The notes under the pieces are model-generated. The model was not told where the DNA came from, searched no databases, and worked only from the letters and a program-made list of their open reading frames with translations. Source: CAYSRC01 sp964446385 (GTDB lineage: Bacteria; Bacillota; Clostridia; Oscillospirales; Ruminococcaceae). Taken from it: a DNA stretch of 64,000 nt. This document shows, in pieces, positions 36,601 to 40,157 of this stretch (the first letter of the stretch is position 1; each line of letters starts with the position of its first letter). The stretch covers positions 23,976 through 87,975 of the forward strand of contig CAYUOH010000008.1 of the NCBI GenBank assembly GCA_964446385.1, given 5' to 3'. A program made the position numbers and the translations under genes.

Positions 36601-39600
36601 ATATGTGCCGTCGATGTTGCGGCTGTAGTATGTCTTGTCTGAATCAAAGATCAGATCAGTGGTCTTTTCGTAGGCGGAAACCGCTACGAAATAATTCGTT
36701 CCGGTTGTGTATTCGCCACTTACCGACGTGAAGTTGTCCCCTTCTTTTGTATAGTAGGTCACGCCTTCCTCAAAAGCAGTGCCTGTGAATGAGGTATATG
36801 TATCGCTGTAGGATACTTCCAATGTAAACGCGTCGTCGGCAGTGCTGTCTGCTGTAGCGCGTTTGCCGTCCTGAGGATCGGTGGACGAACCGGTTGCGTC
36901 ATTAAATAGATCATCTATTCCGGAACCGGATTCGATGTCGTTATCTTCGCTGCTGTCCTCTGTACCTTCTTTGAAAGTCGCGTTAATGGTAATGTCGTAT
37001 TCGGACATGACAAAGCTGTAGGAGCCGTCCGCATTTTTCGTGATTCCGGAGCCTACCGTCATGACCGAATAATCCTGGGCACCCTTGGGAAGCCCGCGGA
37101 TTTCCAGTTTGTCAAGTATATAGCCCTCGTTACCTTTTACCGAAACGGTCACGGGGTCGCATTTTGTATAATACGCAGTACCCTTTACAGGCACCGTCAC
37201 AGCGGATCTGTCTACGAGAGTGTAGACGTTGTCTTTCAGCGTGTAATAATCTGTACCCTCTATGAAGGTTTCCCCGGAGAAAAACTCGTACCCGTTCGCG
37301 CCCGATGGGGCAGTAACACTGCCGTTTGAAGTGGAGGATACTGTGATTTTGTACTCCTTGCCTCCGACCTGTTCGGCAATACCGTTAATTTTGTTGGATA
37401 TCGTGCCAAGGCCCTTCTCAAGCAGCTTGTCACGCAGACTCGTCAGAAGGTCTTTTACGCTGCCCGTACCGGAGCTGACGTTGTCGCCCTCCTCATCGCC
37501 GGAAGATGAAGCCGACGCGCTTCCGCTCAGCTTTGCCTCGCTGCTGACGGTTATGTTACCGCCGGCTGTGACTGAAGCTTTTCCGGTAACTATAGCACTT
37601 ACATTCTGAACGGCAACCTCTACGGCGATAAAACCGCCGCTGGAACCTTCCATACTGCCTTTGGATGCGGAAGCCTCCGTCGTATCAGTACCGGACGCGG
37701 TTATTTCAACGTTGCCGCCGGCAGAAAGGGCGGATTCGCCGCCCACTGTAACGTGAGCGTCGTTGATTCCTATTGCAAGAGCCAGAGATAAAGGCAGCTT
37801 ACCTGTCGAGGCCTTGGCCTTGAGGCTGATATCGGATACCGCACTAAGCAGCAGGTTGGCGCCTGCCGTTATGTTAGCGTCAGTTATATTGATATTGGCT
37901 TCGGTAACCGCCAGAGCAAAAGCAAGCGGAATAAACAGCGAAGCCAATTTCTCGTTGCTAACTTCAATTTCCACCTTGGAATTCGCCTTAACCGATATAT
38001 TGCCCTCAGCTTTGATATCTCCACTTATATCAACGTTGGCGCTGCCGATTTTGACATTCAGAAAATTAGCGTCGTCGTCAAACTCGCCCAGGATATCGAT
38101 AAGGTCGTGGGTCTGCTCAGAGGTCGCGGTGATTGTAACGTTTCCGGAAGTCGCAGTAATGGAGCCGTCTTTTGAAACGGTTATTTTCGCGTTAGTGTAG
38201 AAATCTAACAGACTTCCGCTGAAACTGTCCTCCATTCCGAGCGTGTCGGATACCGCGTTCGGCTCTACGCTGAACAGAGTATCGTTGTCCTCAACCTCTA
38301 TAGTTACTGCGGCTGCCGTAACCGGACCGTTAATTATAAGTTCCTTACATTTGACCGTAAGATTGACGGTCGGGATAACCAAACCGGAACCACCATTTTG
38401 TGATGTACCGAGAGTGACCTTTTTGCCTTCGGCAGAAATGGTCAGATTAATGAGGAACAAATCGCCGTATTTAGTCTCATCCGACCAGTCGGCACAAAGA
38501 GCACTGTCGTAAGAACCGGTATATTTATAGGATGTGAATGAGGATACTACCGCCGGGTTCAGATTGGATATTTCTTTGGTAGTTTTATTCTCAAGGGAAT
38601 CGGAATAGGACTCAAAGCCGTACATTGACAGACGAAGAATCTTTTCCGCGTTGTACTTGTAATAGGTCGTTCCGTCAATATATTCAGACGCACGGTCGTA
38701 ACCTACGCCGGTATTTTTGGTGTAATACTTTTCGCCGGACTCAAAGTCCAGTGCTGTAATACTCCCGTCAGCGACATAATCATCCTTGCTGCCAAGGTGG
38801 AACTCAATTGCGTCCTTGTTCCCGGATATGGAATTACCGTCACCTTCGGCAAGCGTTCCGGTAAACAGGATACTGTCCACTCCTCCGCCACCGCGAAGGA
38901 AAGCATCGGAAAATCCGTAATATACTGAGGTATCTACAGTAACAGTGTCAGTATCGCTGTTACCTTCGCCGTCGGATTCACCGCCGGTATCCACGTTGAG
39001 GGTTCCGCCGCGTTGAGCGGCCTCCTCACCCGATAGTGAAACGGTATCGTCACCTTCACCGGTTTTGATGTCTGCGGTAAGCGTTCCTCCGCTGTGCTTC
39101 AGTATTACGCTATCGTCCCCACCTCCCGTGTCTATCGACAACTCGGCGGATGGCGCCCCGGAAGACACGGTAACAGTATCCCCTCCGGACCCGGTATCAA
39201 TTTTGATATCCGATTTATCCAAATCGTCACCGCTTGATTCGACAGTAACGATGTCTGCTTCTTTTGTTCCGTAATATTCAAGCGATGCTCCGTCGGTAAG
39301 CGTTATTTTCTTACCCATGGACATAAATATTCCTGCCATCGCGAGATTAATGCCGTTGACGTCGATATTGCCGTTAAGCTTTACCTTGTCTTCAGCATCG
39401 GTATTCAAACTTGTTTTATCTATTATGCCGCCGTCTTCCGGCGCATCATACGAACTTTCGGCAAGAATATACAGTATGAAATCATCGGCGAATGCGTTTC
39501 CGGATTCAATGGAAACGTCACCGTTATATTCTCCTTCACTGAGAACTACGGTGGCGCATTTTGTCTCTGCGTCCACCTTTGCCAATGCGGCTTCAACAGC

Positions 39601-40095
39601 CTTCTGCAGTGCGTTTTCGGAAGAGGTCTTTATTATCTTTGTAATATTTCCGGTTTCGGGTGTGTTTTGCAGGGTTTCAACTTCGGCACCGGTGGTATCC
39701 ACTTTATCGATATCGCCTGCTGAAATCTTATCCTCGGTACCGGTAATTACAGCCGATGTGCTGGCAGGGTTTAAGTCACCGACAGCAGTGTAAACTTCGG
39801 TAATAGTAACTGCAGGAGGATCGTTTTCATAAGATTCCTGCTCTTCTTCAGGAAGAGTATTAATATCTGTGCCGGACTCCTGCTCGATTATTTCTTCAAC
39901 AGTAGCATTACCTTCAGGAGCTACGTATTCGACGGTTTCTGCAGCAGGCTCGGGAACCAGGCTCTCGTCAGCCGCCTTCACGGTTAACGGAGCTGTCAGC
40001 AGTATTACCGCGACAATCAAAACGGCAATCAAAGCCGAGGCCGCGGCACGGATCCCCCTTTCTTTCAGAATAGAAAACATCGGAGGATGTTTCAT
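9661..40095 (-). CDS. Giant secreted beta-repeat protein (10,144 aa), adhesin-like
   Basis: A single unbroken frame of 30.4 kb; ATG at 40095 follows AAAGGA by eight bases. Residues 1-41 are a signal peptide (basic start, hydrophobic 17-35, cleavage near VKA/ADE). Order thereafter: RTX-like Gly-Asp repeats (about 295-420); beta-strand repeats of about 54-56 residues with a G-V-x-V-x-V...A-x-I/V-G pattern (from about 680 to 7000); InlB-B-like repeats (about 900-1050, 1200-1930, 2830-3180); an alpha-helical block (2382-2699); a Thr/Asn/Gly linker (3380-3490); Tyr-rich units (3846-3930, 4750-5030); a less repetitive region (7170-8330); a region with recurring [IV]G[TS]xxxPLxI motifs (8370-9920); a coiled coil (9435-9607); and an acidic C-terminus. 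No LPxTG, SLH or beta-barrel domain is visible. The style recalls filamentous-hemagglutinin and LktA-type adhesins; the role in surface attachment or matrix is inferred. Confidence 0.85.
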   Translation of the reverse strand: MKHPPMFSILKERGIRAAASALIAVLIVAVILLTAPLTVKAADESLVPEPAAETVEYVAPEGNATVEEIIEQESGTDINTLPEEEQESYENDPPAVTITEVYTAVGDLNPASTSAVITGTEDKISAGDIDKVDTTGAEVETLQNTPETGNITKIIKTSSENALQKAVEAALAKVDAETKCATVVLSEGEYNGDVSIESGNAFADDFILYILAESSYDAPEDGGIIDKTSLNTDAEDKVKLNGNIDVNGINLAMAGIFMSMGKKITLTDGASLEYYGTKEADIVTVESSGDDLDKSDIKIDTGSGGDTVTVSSGAPSAELSIDTGGGDDSVILKHSGGTLTADIKTGEGDDTVSLSGEEAAQRGGTLNVDTGGESDGEGNSDTDTVTVDTSVYYGFSDAFLRGGGGVDSILFTGTLAEGDGNSISGNKDAIEFHLGSKDDYVADGSITALDFESGEKYYTKNTGVGYDRASEYIDGTTYYKYNAEKILRLSMYGFESYSDSLENKTTKEISNLNPAVVSSFTSYKYTGSYDSALCADWSDETKYGDLFLINLTISAEGKKVTLGTSQNGGSGLVIPTVNLTVKCKELIINGPVTAAAVTIEVEDNDTLFSVEPNAVSDTLGMEDSFSGSLLDFYTNAKITVSKDGSITATSGNVTITATSEQTHDLIDILGEFDDDANFLNVKIGSANVDISGDIKAEGNISVKANSKVEIEVSNEKLASLFIPLAFALAVTEANINITDANITAGANLLLSAVSDISLKAKASTGKLPLSLALAIGINDAHVTVGGESALSAGGNVEITASGTDTTEASASKGSMEGSSGGFIAVEVAVQNVSAIVTGKASVTAGGNITVSSEAKLSGSASASSSGDEEGDNVSSGTGSVKDLLTSLRDKLLEKGLGTISNKINGIAEQVGGKEYKITVSSTSNGSVTAPSGANGYEFFSGETFIEGTDYYTLKDNVYTLVDRSAVTVPVKGTAYYTKCDPVTVSVKGNEGYILDKLEIRGLPKGAQDYSVMTVGSGITKNADGSYSFVMSEYDITINATFKEGTEDSSEDNDIESGSGIDDLFNDATGSSTDPQDGKRATADSTADDAFTLEVSYSDTYTSFTGTAFEEGVTYYTKEGDNFTSVSGEYTTGTNYFVAVSAYEKTTDLIFDSDKTYYSRNIDGTYIKANITAGESIEGDYYELSGAVVLPVKIVDSGKEVEIKVNPAENREYVVDSLTASYKSMYRENGTAAYESGKDYCTLEETGYVIQDITQFEEGVKYYTKIASSADYIDVTEVIKKNDAGEYILAVPFGAYGKITLNAAFAKKGSAGIPTEEPAETAKENAAKSQITAAIAIAVNINDNTAYIDSIGKITAGGTLEIKAAAKEASSATTDGTGLKAGDNEEGTEGETPLPQAVTAAQTVVPYLVHIADSKNAALEFVAAKSSPAEGKYVLKVVTMQSFVNGDDKVTFRYKKNGVTEEQTGKAVYDANAGTYTIDLSALDIQKDSTVEILLASPATGTAIEGTYIVGNTLGIAATTSGRLNKLSGSTGSTVFAFKAEAAQGYKIDNEAAVEGTVLKGPYVTYTKKVLVTPASGTNPAVYNDEETKAALKHDTKGNYYLKLSELEGLKEGTAITVFASFTEDTHELAAEITKNTEVQEVTKTSGADETTFAADGLGSVKVDTTAPKTGNTVNISVFLAEGNSSIDKVIISYKYKLNPDDAEDTVKSITLDGTFKGSFVMPAADVTLNVMFTGKLHTIVAASGSEADLSISQDSAAVGDTITVALSDTAAKAGKKLNDVAVNYTYTVGTVQEGSFTAVRGTESTYSFTIPAKIGDNVDLGSMELTITVTPTLVDKAIAVEAENTVKGTLTVSSSRVDAGDTLNITLTPNSGYKVKTGSVKLNITSGNTSSVVTATRNADGTYSAVIPAAIAAGATVKASAEFAVGVEKGTGSGEGGKSTFSVGAGVAVNVANNKNNAYISNAEIKADGLKISAETSEMKVVAAAKAGYSEGDIGIGGAIAVLVASSSTKAYLDESVKSLTLGKGKLSVIAKTSSEFKNSADASSEGKAGKVGVGAGIAVSVTGVDTLAYIADNILIETIELESVTVSAEATEKQSASAKAGSAGGISITPVLALIIAGADTEAYIGAGSGIIKSVGDAAITAGSEIARELTANAAAAGDSCAVGASFGISVLNDTTIARLSRSLYAKNVKVATTAKNTSKANVKAGANGASSRETSGTSSSGGTSGDSSGDSDGDGESDKQAGDAINGGGKLSNNVKTNNTSPDTVNGAAGKRTGSSTSEGSITVAAAMALNIQSILAKAEISDGVSVTAFGVDEEVKEGETEKNGFLIVETLTLNTSEIIANGSASKGKIGIGVAVTINIIEYNSLAYIGDGVIKANHLRLYAGLIEPEKAGDEAKEQDNEDKKWLRGLIEEAVANLVREIADAIGLADLIDAQAIASIAGDVIEKALDALLAGTGLEDLLDSNPWEKLQENFQNFVVMILSVPEKLTDTFNEMIGSDINEDDKEEILENLKNKVYEYLKSEGKSIFENALKNVLPIAMPMLQNLVTGAKGGQEGDTKMTLAESIKQALIGEGGILRKVGEDFADKILEIVDDYLNDIPFLDSVDISNIRANIDQFNTGEKVKAKLLDTLTNVAKDVANTLLDGLVDIDEFTAFLKGKIGETLKNNVKNALKAAGKALTNGAIDGLSSILDINVEVEDKITAHTFTTQAIAGASADKVSVAGSVALAIIDGTTMAKLAGVSEGSSGTVTVGKDAVIKAVSNHNEKTVASAAENSRGEANANLGAGSADNAAGTVGQTAASTISSVEHTIIHVGAGGKAAVEGSKVNVTPDEGMTVREVYLNYTKDDGTKGRFKVEITNNSFNLPTFETVGTGENAGLLLYLANSARVDIDSNSQVNINIVFITSQNTAFKESVNAQWEGEGSVGLSCSSNTSEVDGATVKRDSIILSFTPKEGYMVVSPTENDSVSATNTVRIYYTDTTGKEQSITSALDSATVRFIVTASEKDGTVTSSFTVNNGTKIDIKPDTYINVKSRFIGAYEVTVNKNDTGRTEITKDGSVDNKDGTFSNKFTVTGSNGTLGTIKVLSLDGTDSGVNLYAPYEERIAVVVKPAQGYKLFELKIYYKPAGETAFREQKVITKEPGIADPDGGTAYLFYMPQADVQIVASFNAEDGSTQNTPGAGATDNKTNSGKTVGVGAGFAMTYSNVKVISSLGENRTIIAGSMDIGSAVNHIVMSAGVAGTDPLATASEGKQTSTAKDISLDAAAALSIITDEIHARVLNGANLTIGKEKVDTGDVDNELSFRLSADQKGKTLTKASSFASGQSTAVGAAVSVNIVNSDAVASFEGSAVVEGKASVTAKSEDGDDSEALATAMGSDMDRYLNKFAKGTKATEENSNKLMSGDYFQNSSGSGSTNNTQNRTNGALNSNANGDGQGSTNNDAPLSTNALRTQKVEGSGSDGATGTGNQGVTAANNNSGTDTLSGAGGTQGQKYQVAAAVGLNITGHKSKVIIEGVITASDILVASVNHGNFMTKGSGLAMSLARNSNSIAAGVAVSVDRNEAIVKIDGKLFALGEDVTDTSDDGNLTVRADLTQNMNGKYRGLLAAQALAGAVSGDGGKVSIAASVAVVTDNTKTLIIIADGTVEDHSELKGGKIVISATDKTKLALRAGAVSVSKGSSVGAGAAFALIYAESIVKNSIGDYSSITGGSLEITAEKLRVDFSDFESAVGLTKFITNTSGLSAEEKATADKGFINLDKGENDDTYKLDINVSTDDALGMVDALNVLSSTNYYLEAIAGSIMSSGSTTQSKASIAGSIAMLFFNNTVKALVGNSVSVNLSGSEYEIYTDTNENLYYVNEGVFTLNDDGTFTDAGFDVDVFGAEKHADKVEFKDVEYDEYKAGADLYYVYNGRVYEKNEKGELKESKITLAQLSGMKVSDKTYISGMILKASDDANVRILAGALSAAPSKVGVGLTVGFLLNEDIVRAIVGDNTTINITDGGYSQSANINIDVLVATVAAALATGTNTSTATIGGALNAVALESSVKSVFGDGSSVKAADNVNVRTGAGTDVILVSLSASGGNSKVAVGGTISVIVDNSKVITDIGNAKLTSDNENVSLVGNISEKLINVLASASAATSPSSNVAIAGAIGVTVSNLEAQTTVADGAVLTAAKDINILLNSDAMLVDIAASAAIGGSSAAIGASVLVDILTRKALINLGNVKLNAGGDVLVQSAGTDTSVIIGVAAGVSKGNAFAGVIPVLVNNTDIEANVGDYSVITAGDSIGIIAVLDNALYLFGGGIAVGFGTLGVGATIGTGVIKNIVKATVGQNCSLTANIAYGTDREKHGIRTAVSRYDRRRGVTVAANSRETMIMAGVAAAASSNVAVAGTVITLVSSSEVEASVGDGSDLAAAANGEDEDGDDADGPCITVEAMCETTVFEFAGALALSFGTAGVGATAVVLVAKKTVKASIGNGGTVISDGGVLVNAYSKDWVVLLAVGFAAASTVGVAGDVNVLVFRSSVNSSAGGSIYADKNVGVKAQADSTLINIAAGVAVAGTAAVVAVGVVTYFENTIDAGVNVNANIGSESDKVGGNVTVSAISYEMVSADAAGFSGGGTAGIGGTLDVIITKLVVSAHVDDNAKIYTLGNLLVKAEDTFTLIAIVATVAVAGTAAVGVTALVSVCFNNVKASIGNYCKVYAANVEVITNSNRNILSVDATIAGSGVAGVGVTITVIVAGNSLTKDAHDSLYGGNTRSIEDKKYTLWNYSLDDGSTVTLYKLADNSEDKYYTLGDDGETLTIYSGSVDANKLESVNGAMDPDAQLSGAFAAGNSSVLADDDKPGDLTKLLQGDGQETAGTDYSNYGQDTSGQLYVYEDGEYKPITDEEAQDSYKDTQKYHYDEENKCYVETDDATSKTADTNVTVGDGQLYTKETVVTYKAISDEESTALAPGTQRYYFDINSGSYIATTETKSKTSLGDGKLYIIETSYRYNALSDEEAKNLGGGIAKYYYDSEKDEYVETTANSAVKFDVSSYSATAEGSDGTSYSPCSDPDCKDSIAALIGEGSQITALGNISVVASDILNANMVSGTIAIGGGGAGVGVGLSVAVLNSNVKALSGENTVLSAGGTILIQATTGSKTDYTPSKYPSKTINVGGEDKTISSEDTQKEAHKKTKKDDDTSEMPALSTIRLISVTGAGGFVGVGVSVAVLLVFSSVDALLSSNVTKANAVEVKSGMNFGDVLTVNIGIGVGAVAVNVSAGVAYFEGSVNNGITGNANISSVDTQSINIETIGHTRSTAAAATLGGGAVAVNAGVALAINRTSVWNGIGSGVTVNTPNAAVTVKHDMTADARGFLISIAIGGVAVGASVAVVINLFDAKTRVGGSITAASLTVNAIGKGDVEVIGVGVAGGAVAVNGIVALSFGFAQNSAEVTAGLNITGSVNITATLTGKTEVVIVSVTGGGVAVGATVAVSYIGSSNTAKLDISGRVNDIKGSVNINAGTTEKPNNTIAYVVGVTASVGLFAAALNISLALNNGNNIAALTGSGGEMTAEALNVSAVGTGRAYVVLANASIGGITANVAIAFAWLKNIQEASVDTTGTLKLNKLTASSVQGANITKIASITQGEGEEAKTQSVTFGSMAESYIFSASAGIASITASIATAIANTSSRVYISACNLDITKKSGTLTDNGAIKLSNRADSTSKVTVKNFGIAAVSVGVLMGFAISGGRFETILDAKSADDELGADSVSVSSTYKSEAIADVTPATGGVKLSLADIGLNTAVATNITRVRTGILGSGTVHTDGNISVTSEGSSLAKAVVNTPTLSGSLISVVANVTVAVNKVDAQTFVKNANLVTDSGTVTLSSKLNDTSVFSADSAFFSGSLSKVGAASAESVKLSFASVGANISVSVFDAINLVYIYNASTEIGGALELKSNTKAFSIGDINQGSSLGYYSGTLTVVYSFAGGRSGADIRTDKKIRAKSINLYNKYETRSKSTSKQAENGISASVIGVNVNTANSNSRSEATAGISGEGEVAANGETAGDISITVDGSATSEATIKSAKVTIGLVSIAANSVYSTVSAVQRAYIGEKGQNGLDVTSENGAITVESIFNNNPNTGAAAVVGSNGTGSSVSVTAIGGKVSLANAIMKASARAVIAGGNIKAVRLSVTNNARSYALADVDTDRISIGLVNATLLQTLALAAGDFGADVEADTVDISTEDIAKDCYVDVSNTYYSESDSATGAGGGISVTLVSVDANIALAKTSTKATSSFGALKGGLVGGNVSVTTTGASSASSTGRTRNFNLSAVSIAVNHVDAWLNTVQYAELRFGGTLTVRGSVSVISEIVKKDGYGYATAKTGGSGGSDNSSVSVSLIGAEVNIAYAKSVTANTVNIFGLGNNVLNISGSISARARTLSEAIATAKMAIEISLATIGTFKAESITQDVVNTHIYNANIICTGNAVLEAVGNTTSSATVSGTLLIGVVNVKALSANAKVGTDSNYAQTASAGISGGSINVGGSIRIRAYNEGYAKSVVNKGTTITVADVSDTKIPTYSFYKTEAYANGGTKLTSGGDIVILAEDKDSAESAAAGSSIGFGVSANSTYGENHVTTNTTVDITSLMNAIEGISIKAVSNANMNAYTMADGKGFIEGSTLKAENYLTRTAKITMANSSLTADWGSVDIGSAAGENDSIITFAKASSGGVVSLAKATCTVDINTDATVEIGGNTRIQNRFGTVTIRSNASQDGVRTENAVSASGLGTHPVATNNTRVDLDSTVTVKGSDNAIEGRRVNITACIAELDLYNYSYSKGKALGGDVDAENDFDVALNSYTNIGNLNLTGHDAAYILSSTLPAYIGQGNIHSYVFVQMDALGAGNAESDVNVTGTAKLNAGSSDSKFRYSGALIDISANNFTESRRNHDLHDGGFTAEVDFDRNGSISNGTSVTITNPDLYLGDAAGGIYIDISDRGIREVGVKNPSKFYTINGSRIIFSDITNNLPGTARLNGTVTGMKVYDQTWLPGLTITNSTNKEIVLNAIALRNTGFINPRVFINGIRLNPTYYHAKYDIPYVLVQNSDTAAVYVNGFIENHTGDVSFIWTGMTGASLTGIKEVTSLASGSQVAPLWAHTLRVENAATIGSAQQSFNTWIFDGEQTGSISAVANGDIYLDVTAAEIIIVDVVPETGLSTVASGINVDITDITSCEGDVYVTLEKGLNVYSVDGATTVTVPVPGIVDYMYLVQISLGSDYTLSGMDVLDRYLSGYDDATGLYIYTLPNGSIFYMDENGNVARVEENGTAMAVGEYEFIYSEDGTTVKEIKLAAGVSIDLITGYLTVEENMTYETLMSSIEGDWLLSRMKDGRVRILLARNVTEDGEDAVVEWTVELINCGSETGSGNEKYEFYYFSGLEPTLSNLKSRSTYSYYFIIYHKSSSGNTVTFYTMEPGSGFYGSESNSATNYATFRFDQVVIRDNAVETMTLSNGKTYYETRFWGYDVKGGDWSKAIDFMYDHVGESAGTLHLYNVENSASNTFTLSDFLGSGMNVTVEYSYGYYTYKYNGTVISTVNTPMGVTVSYLKSGGIYDALRGKYWTPEYSRNGMSSINVVDAGGNVKATISGNDGFTNYMWCEWFTVRYNADNKKTQYYYVTTYAPKSNNLSFSYVKAVEVSAILANESFVTGERYETSAEGVYLYDGENGAIVDNSGTAVTVGASVVILNDTGIRNLYNGSGARIESLRDGATVIHGLGIYSVDHIIETAADGTEYYAYGYEHDGTIDYSDIYAVAVKAQSVSVSVKTSDINIFNSTVEKNGYTFICRNEKVFLVTACGEAEVSVSVEGENTVFTFNKYEAEIVKINDGLIESEIVETGEEIQVKSGNKLLEVGVSTYRLKHTGTADETFTVAEGETSKQVTYTVNYYDAEVFGGPSGTFKLVHYNGVFWVRTESGGIVTDTLLITAALGSLTDEIVGSGYTNIFREVFDSPYDDTPDYEKVTTESLAEVMAKLSEITSAGKIKLYIGNLETGPIATLTDMWLTKLTDGFMLGKKPVPYLELEGCDGLTGVARVDVTETGEKYVKLNNGDVVTYNPAEKVQYVDYTSQGSDESLVIRMGSKGNTMAFVGKISDIPIREIYLPSNQMVSGGKGYRITETMYLTKSGLIVSINGTFSAKFDGMIYESVNLTAEKLGKLAVENPGIQTNSYGNKVYVDESARTYVLTYGRFWYEEGNLWMTIEETNAILYKVVPAENTEGPVIKLKRSQLLWLERLTDKVAVDVTGDYYYSADGAEGWTKIGHINPADLTKLSDGTNITADSALYSIEAAQIGITEQILVSKSLSDGFGNRRLIIDTVLDSEGNVLTIFYTMPDLFIRIGSDGSVVITGDVKFTQKISETSGIEYGITGITAAGNLVLTIADPAGSVKDGDGDPDDGDLTSGGNITVITVTDPETGGTSGHIGTDANPLEFSASGVITFMNESGDYVVAKNTYIYVPEKSGGESTENNFNVIVDTVINEGFTFKVTTQDGNINFVGIKAGIGSAFTAITNKDPDGSANEDAESAGNVTTAGIDAVGGVITVNAAGSFKADDINLRTKAKADITTGKDVTADKIIVKDSMLTVNAGGKTEADRLIESDNSVAVISSGTDIIFTFIDIDGSRASLTSGGSISGSDLIVTGSLFTAHAIGENEQTANIIYNRIVSANSTNVLTAADDIRFNSLNAERSEVTVSAGDTVTFTENGGIDCVEYGTRAYIRYDADDNDSNALLSISASSVGTTESPLLIDIPEALTLKLPAVGDTYIDALAINVNTGDGENAKVIISVLELIGVNVYGERIIIDSFVTHGDNPMVNEFPGHQPENSGETVEGDKLNHITDKLTNVDLPVQTVKEIAEKIVEANIGWKSSLDEDTVKGIMGSDLSAKTIAGILSEDELALVLNDLGMTDGMSDSEIAALVSSANEEKTVKSILEYTDVAKPGEQLGAKALYDALLALRGDDSDSDKEKKLLEELLKAQLETEPEDGETAPEPVKDLGQLLLASLTDDEIEAIYTEAIRAAGMPEEAEGADTGETPTRGLNIEIGTSSGLVRIYNDGDINITVIGDSDLAVRSITSERGDVSVDVRNGSITAGDSGENANINGRNIDLSASENIGESGNPLITEQKDNNPEVVANVVAEIPEGITGTIHRVTVKDEKGVEKTIWVFDVALAYDFSRLDDKFAELRLDLSADGANSTAGNAYLAEQNGNIGLGIIEAAGTVSVSTPDGDVTDVRTDEEKNAGIANITANKAYISAESSVVGTTDEPIDVLITDHLYISDEGDVNLTSLGDLNVTANTQNGVYNISVMGDLVLDNTIESRGGSGDMILGVIFASGNAVIISAGNAELDSVTAGDKANIIAQGNIYHGINIIPVSADDVALTAGGSIGGIGTPIFIDTASGNNGRGKLDADGSVVYVTEVSGDLAIGKIDSDGDAVITAPGNITDDDASSAIRDAADAQQAADDAANLAKAALDMAEILEGFALKKEGEAVKAQAGADEAQTKADEAQQKADEASQKVADIEKAIEDVLNDDSLSDDEKNAAISELNSQKEEAGKKADELQKAAVKAQEEADKVQAEADSAREDARKARVAADEAATDADEKRTNAEAVQVVADKALEDANIAGTAIRTGGNLYLNAGGYIGTVDSPLDIEVSGTTFISSGGSVNLAEKGDMNIGSFEANGDVSLNTTGGIESDVLIDPMHLEINALGGSAGTQNRPLITDAGIISGTIAENAYIRVIGDLRIDDLAVGGSLFIEVNGNVTAGNVPEGTSNLSAGNLNITARGNISSIKNPLVITAGNFSTSAGNIYIVSNGDITIASIRGQDIYLYVKGDAAAGYNGGSANITGNNLDLFAYGDVGTKNRSLICDIWGRVNITSIYGKIWFYNIWHEPEEKTAYYGRLGNIVFRKNFTLAYYRTIFCTFSEMDGLTLVFTVDEGEKTDILGDITMLVILLTDSTEYKAEEDLKALVLKLAKLDEEKGIAVFETADGAKLTVCGKPERFAEYVKRAESGTGDAVNAEDLFGLEEDDRAVIIIPTDDRDATKTASDMRRLVLGRRLIDRLLDEGYRILIYRVGNCALVIFLEDLMEDRYVFTLDPEGEPEETKNNGSDTGEEEPEEQPVYAGKLAIEADGEILEEIPDGVLFVQYEEPENENNSLSNV
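11275..11793 (-). other. Coiled-coil segment inside the giant protein
   Basis: Residues about 9435-9607 are Ala/Glu/Lys/Asp-rich with repeated DEAQQKADEA-type heptads and almost no glycine, unlike the beta-repeat sequence on either side. It should form a long helical stalk or oligomerisation element inserted between two PLxI-motif blocks. Confidence 0.75.
25010..25850 (-). repeat. Tyrosine-rich repeat block of the giant protein
   Basis: Residues about 4750-5030 contain at least three units built as K-Y-x-x-I-x-D/S-E-E-A...Y-Y/H-Y-D...Y-x-x-T, each ending ETTxxS/ETDDAT. They differ from the surrounding hydrophobic beta repeats and are strongly acidic. A shorter related block is at about 28310-28560. 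Confidence 0.7.
31999..32952 (-). other. Alpha-helical block inside the giant protein
   Basis: Residues about 2382-2699 are amphipathic helical sequence (for example KKWLRGLIEEAVANLVREI and EDLLDSNPWEKLQENFQNF) with hydrophobic heptad-like spacing and no beta-repeat pattern. It interrupts the repeat array just after a unit ending YIGDGVI and is followed by renewed repeats. Function unknown. Confidence 0.7.
38836..39213 (-). repeat. RTX-like Gly/Asp repeats near the N-terminus of the giant protein
   Basis: Residues about 295-420 carry spaced nonapeptide-like units: GSGGDTVTV, GGGDDSVIL, GEGDDTVSL and GGGGVDSIL. These match the GGxGxDxxx calcium-binding pattern of RTX proteins, though separated by longer linkers. 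Calcium binding is inferred. Confidence 0.6.
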
Positions 40096-40157
40096 AACGA
40101 ATGTCCTTTCAAATAAATGAAAATGTACGTATGAAGGTAATTTTTTACTTTTTTATT

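Noticed and set aside
9661..40095. CRISPR-like or DNA tandem repeats within the giant gene
   Set aside because: Repetition is at protein level with diverged DNA; no constant repeat-spacer structure.
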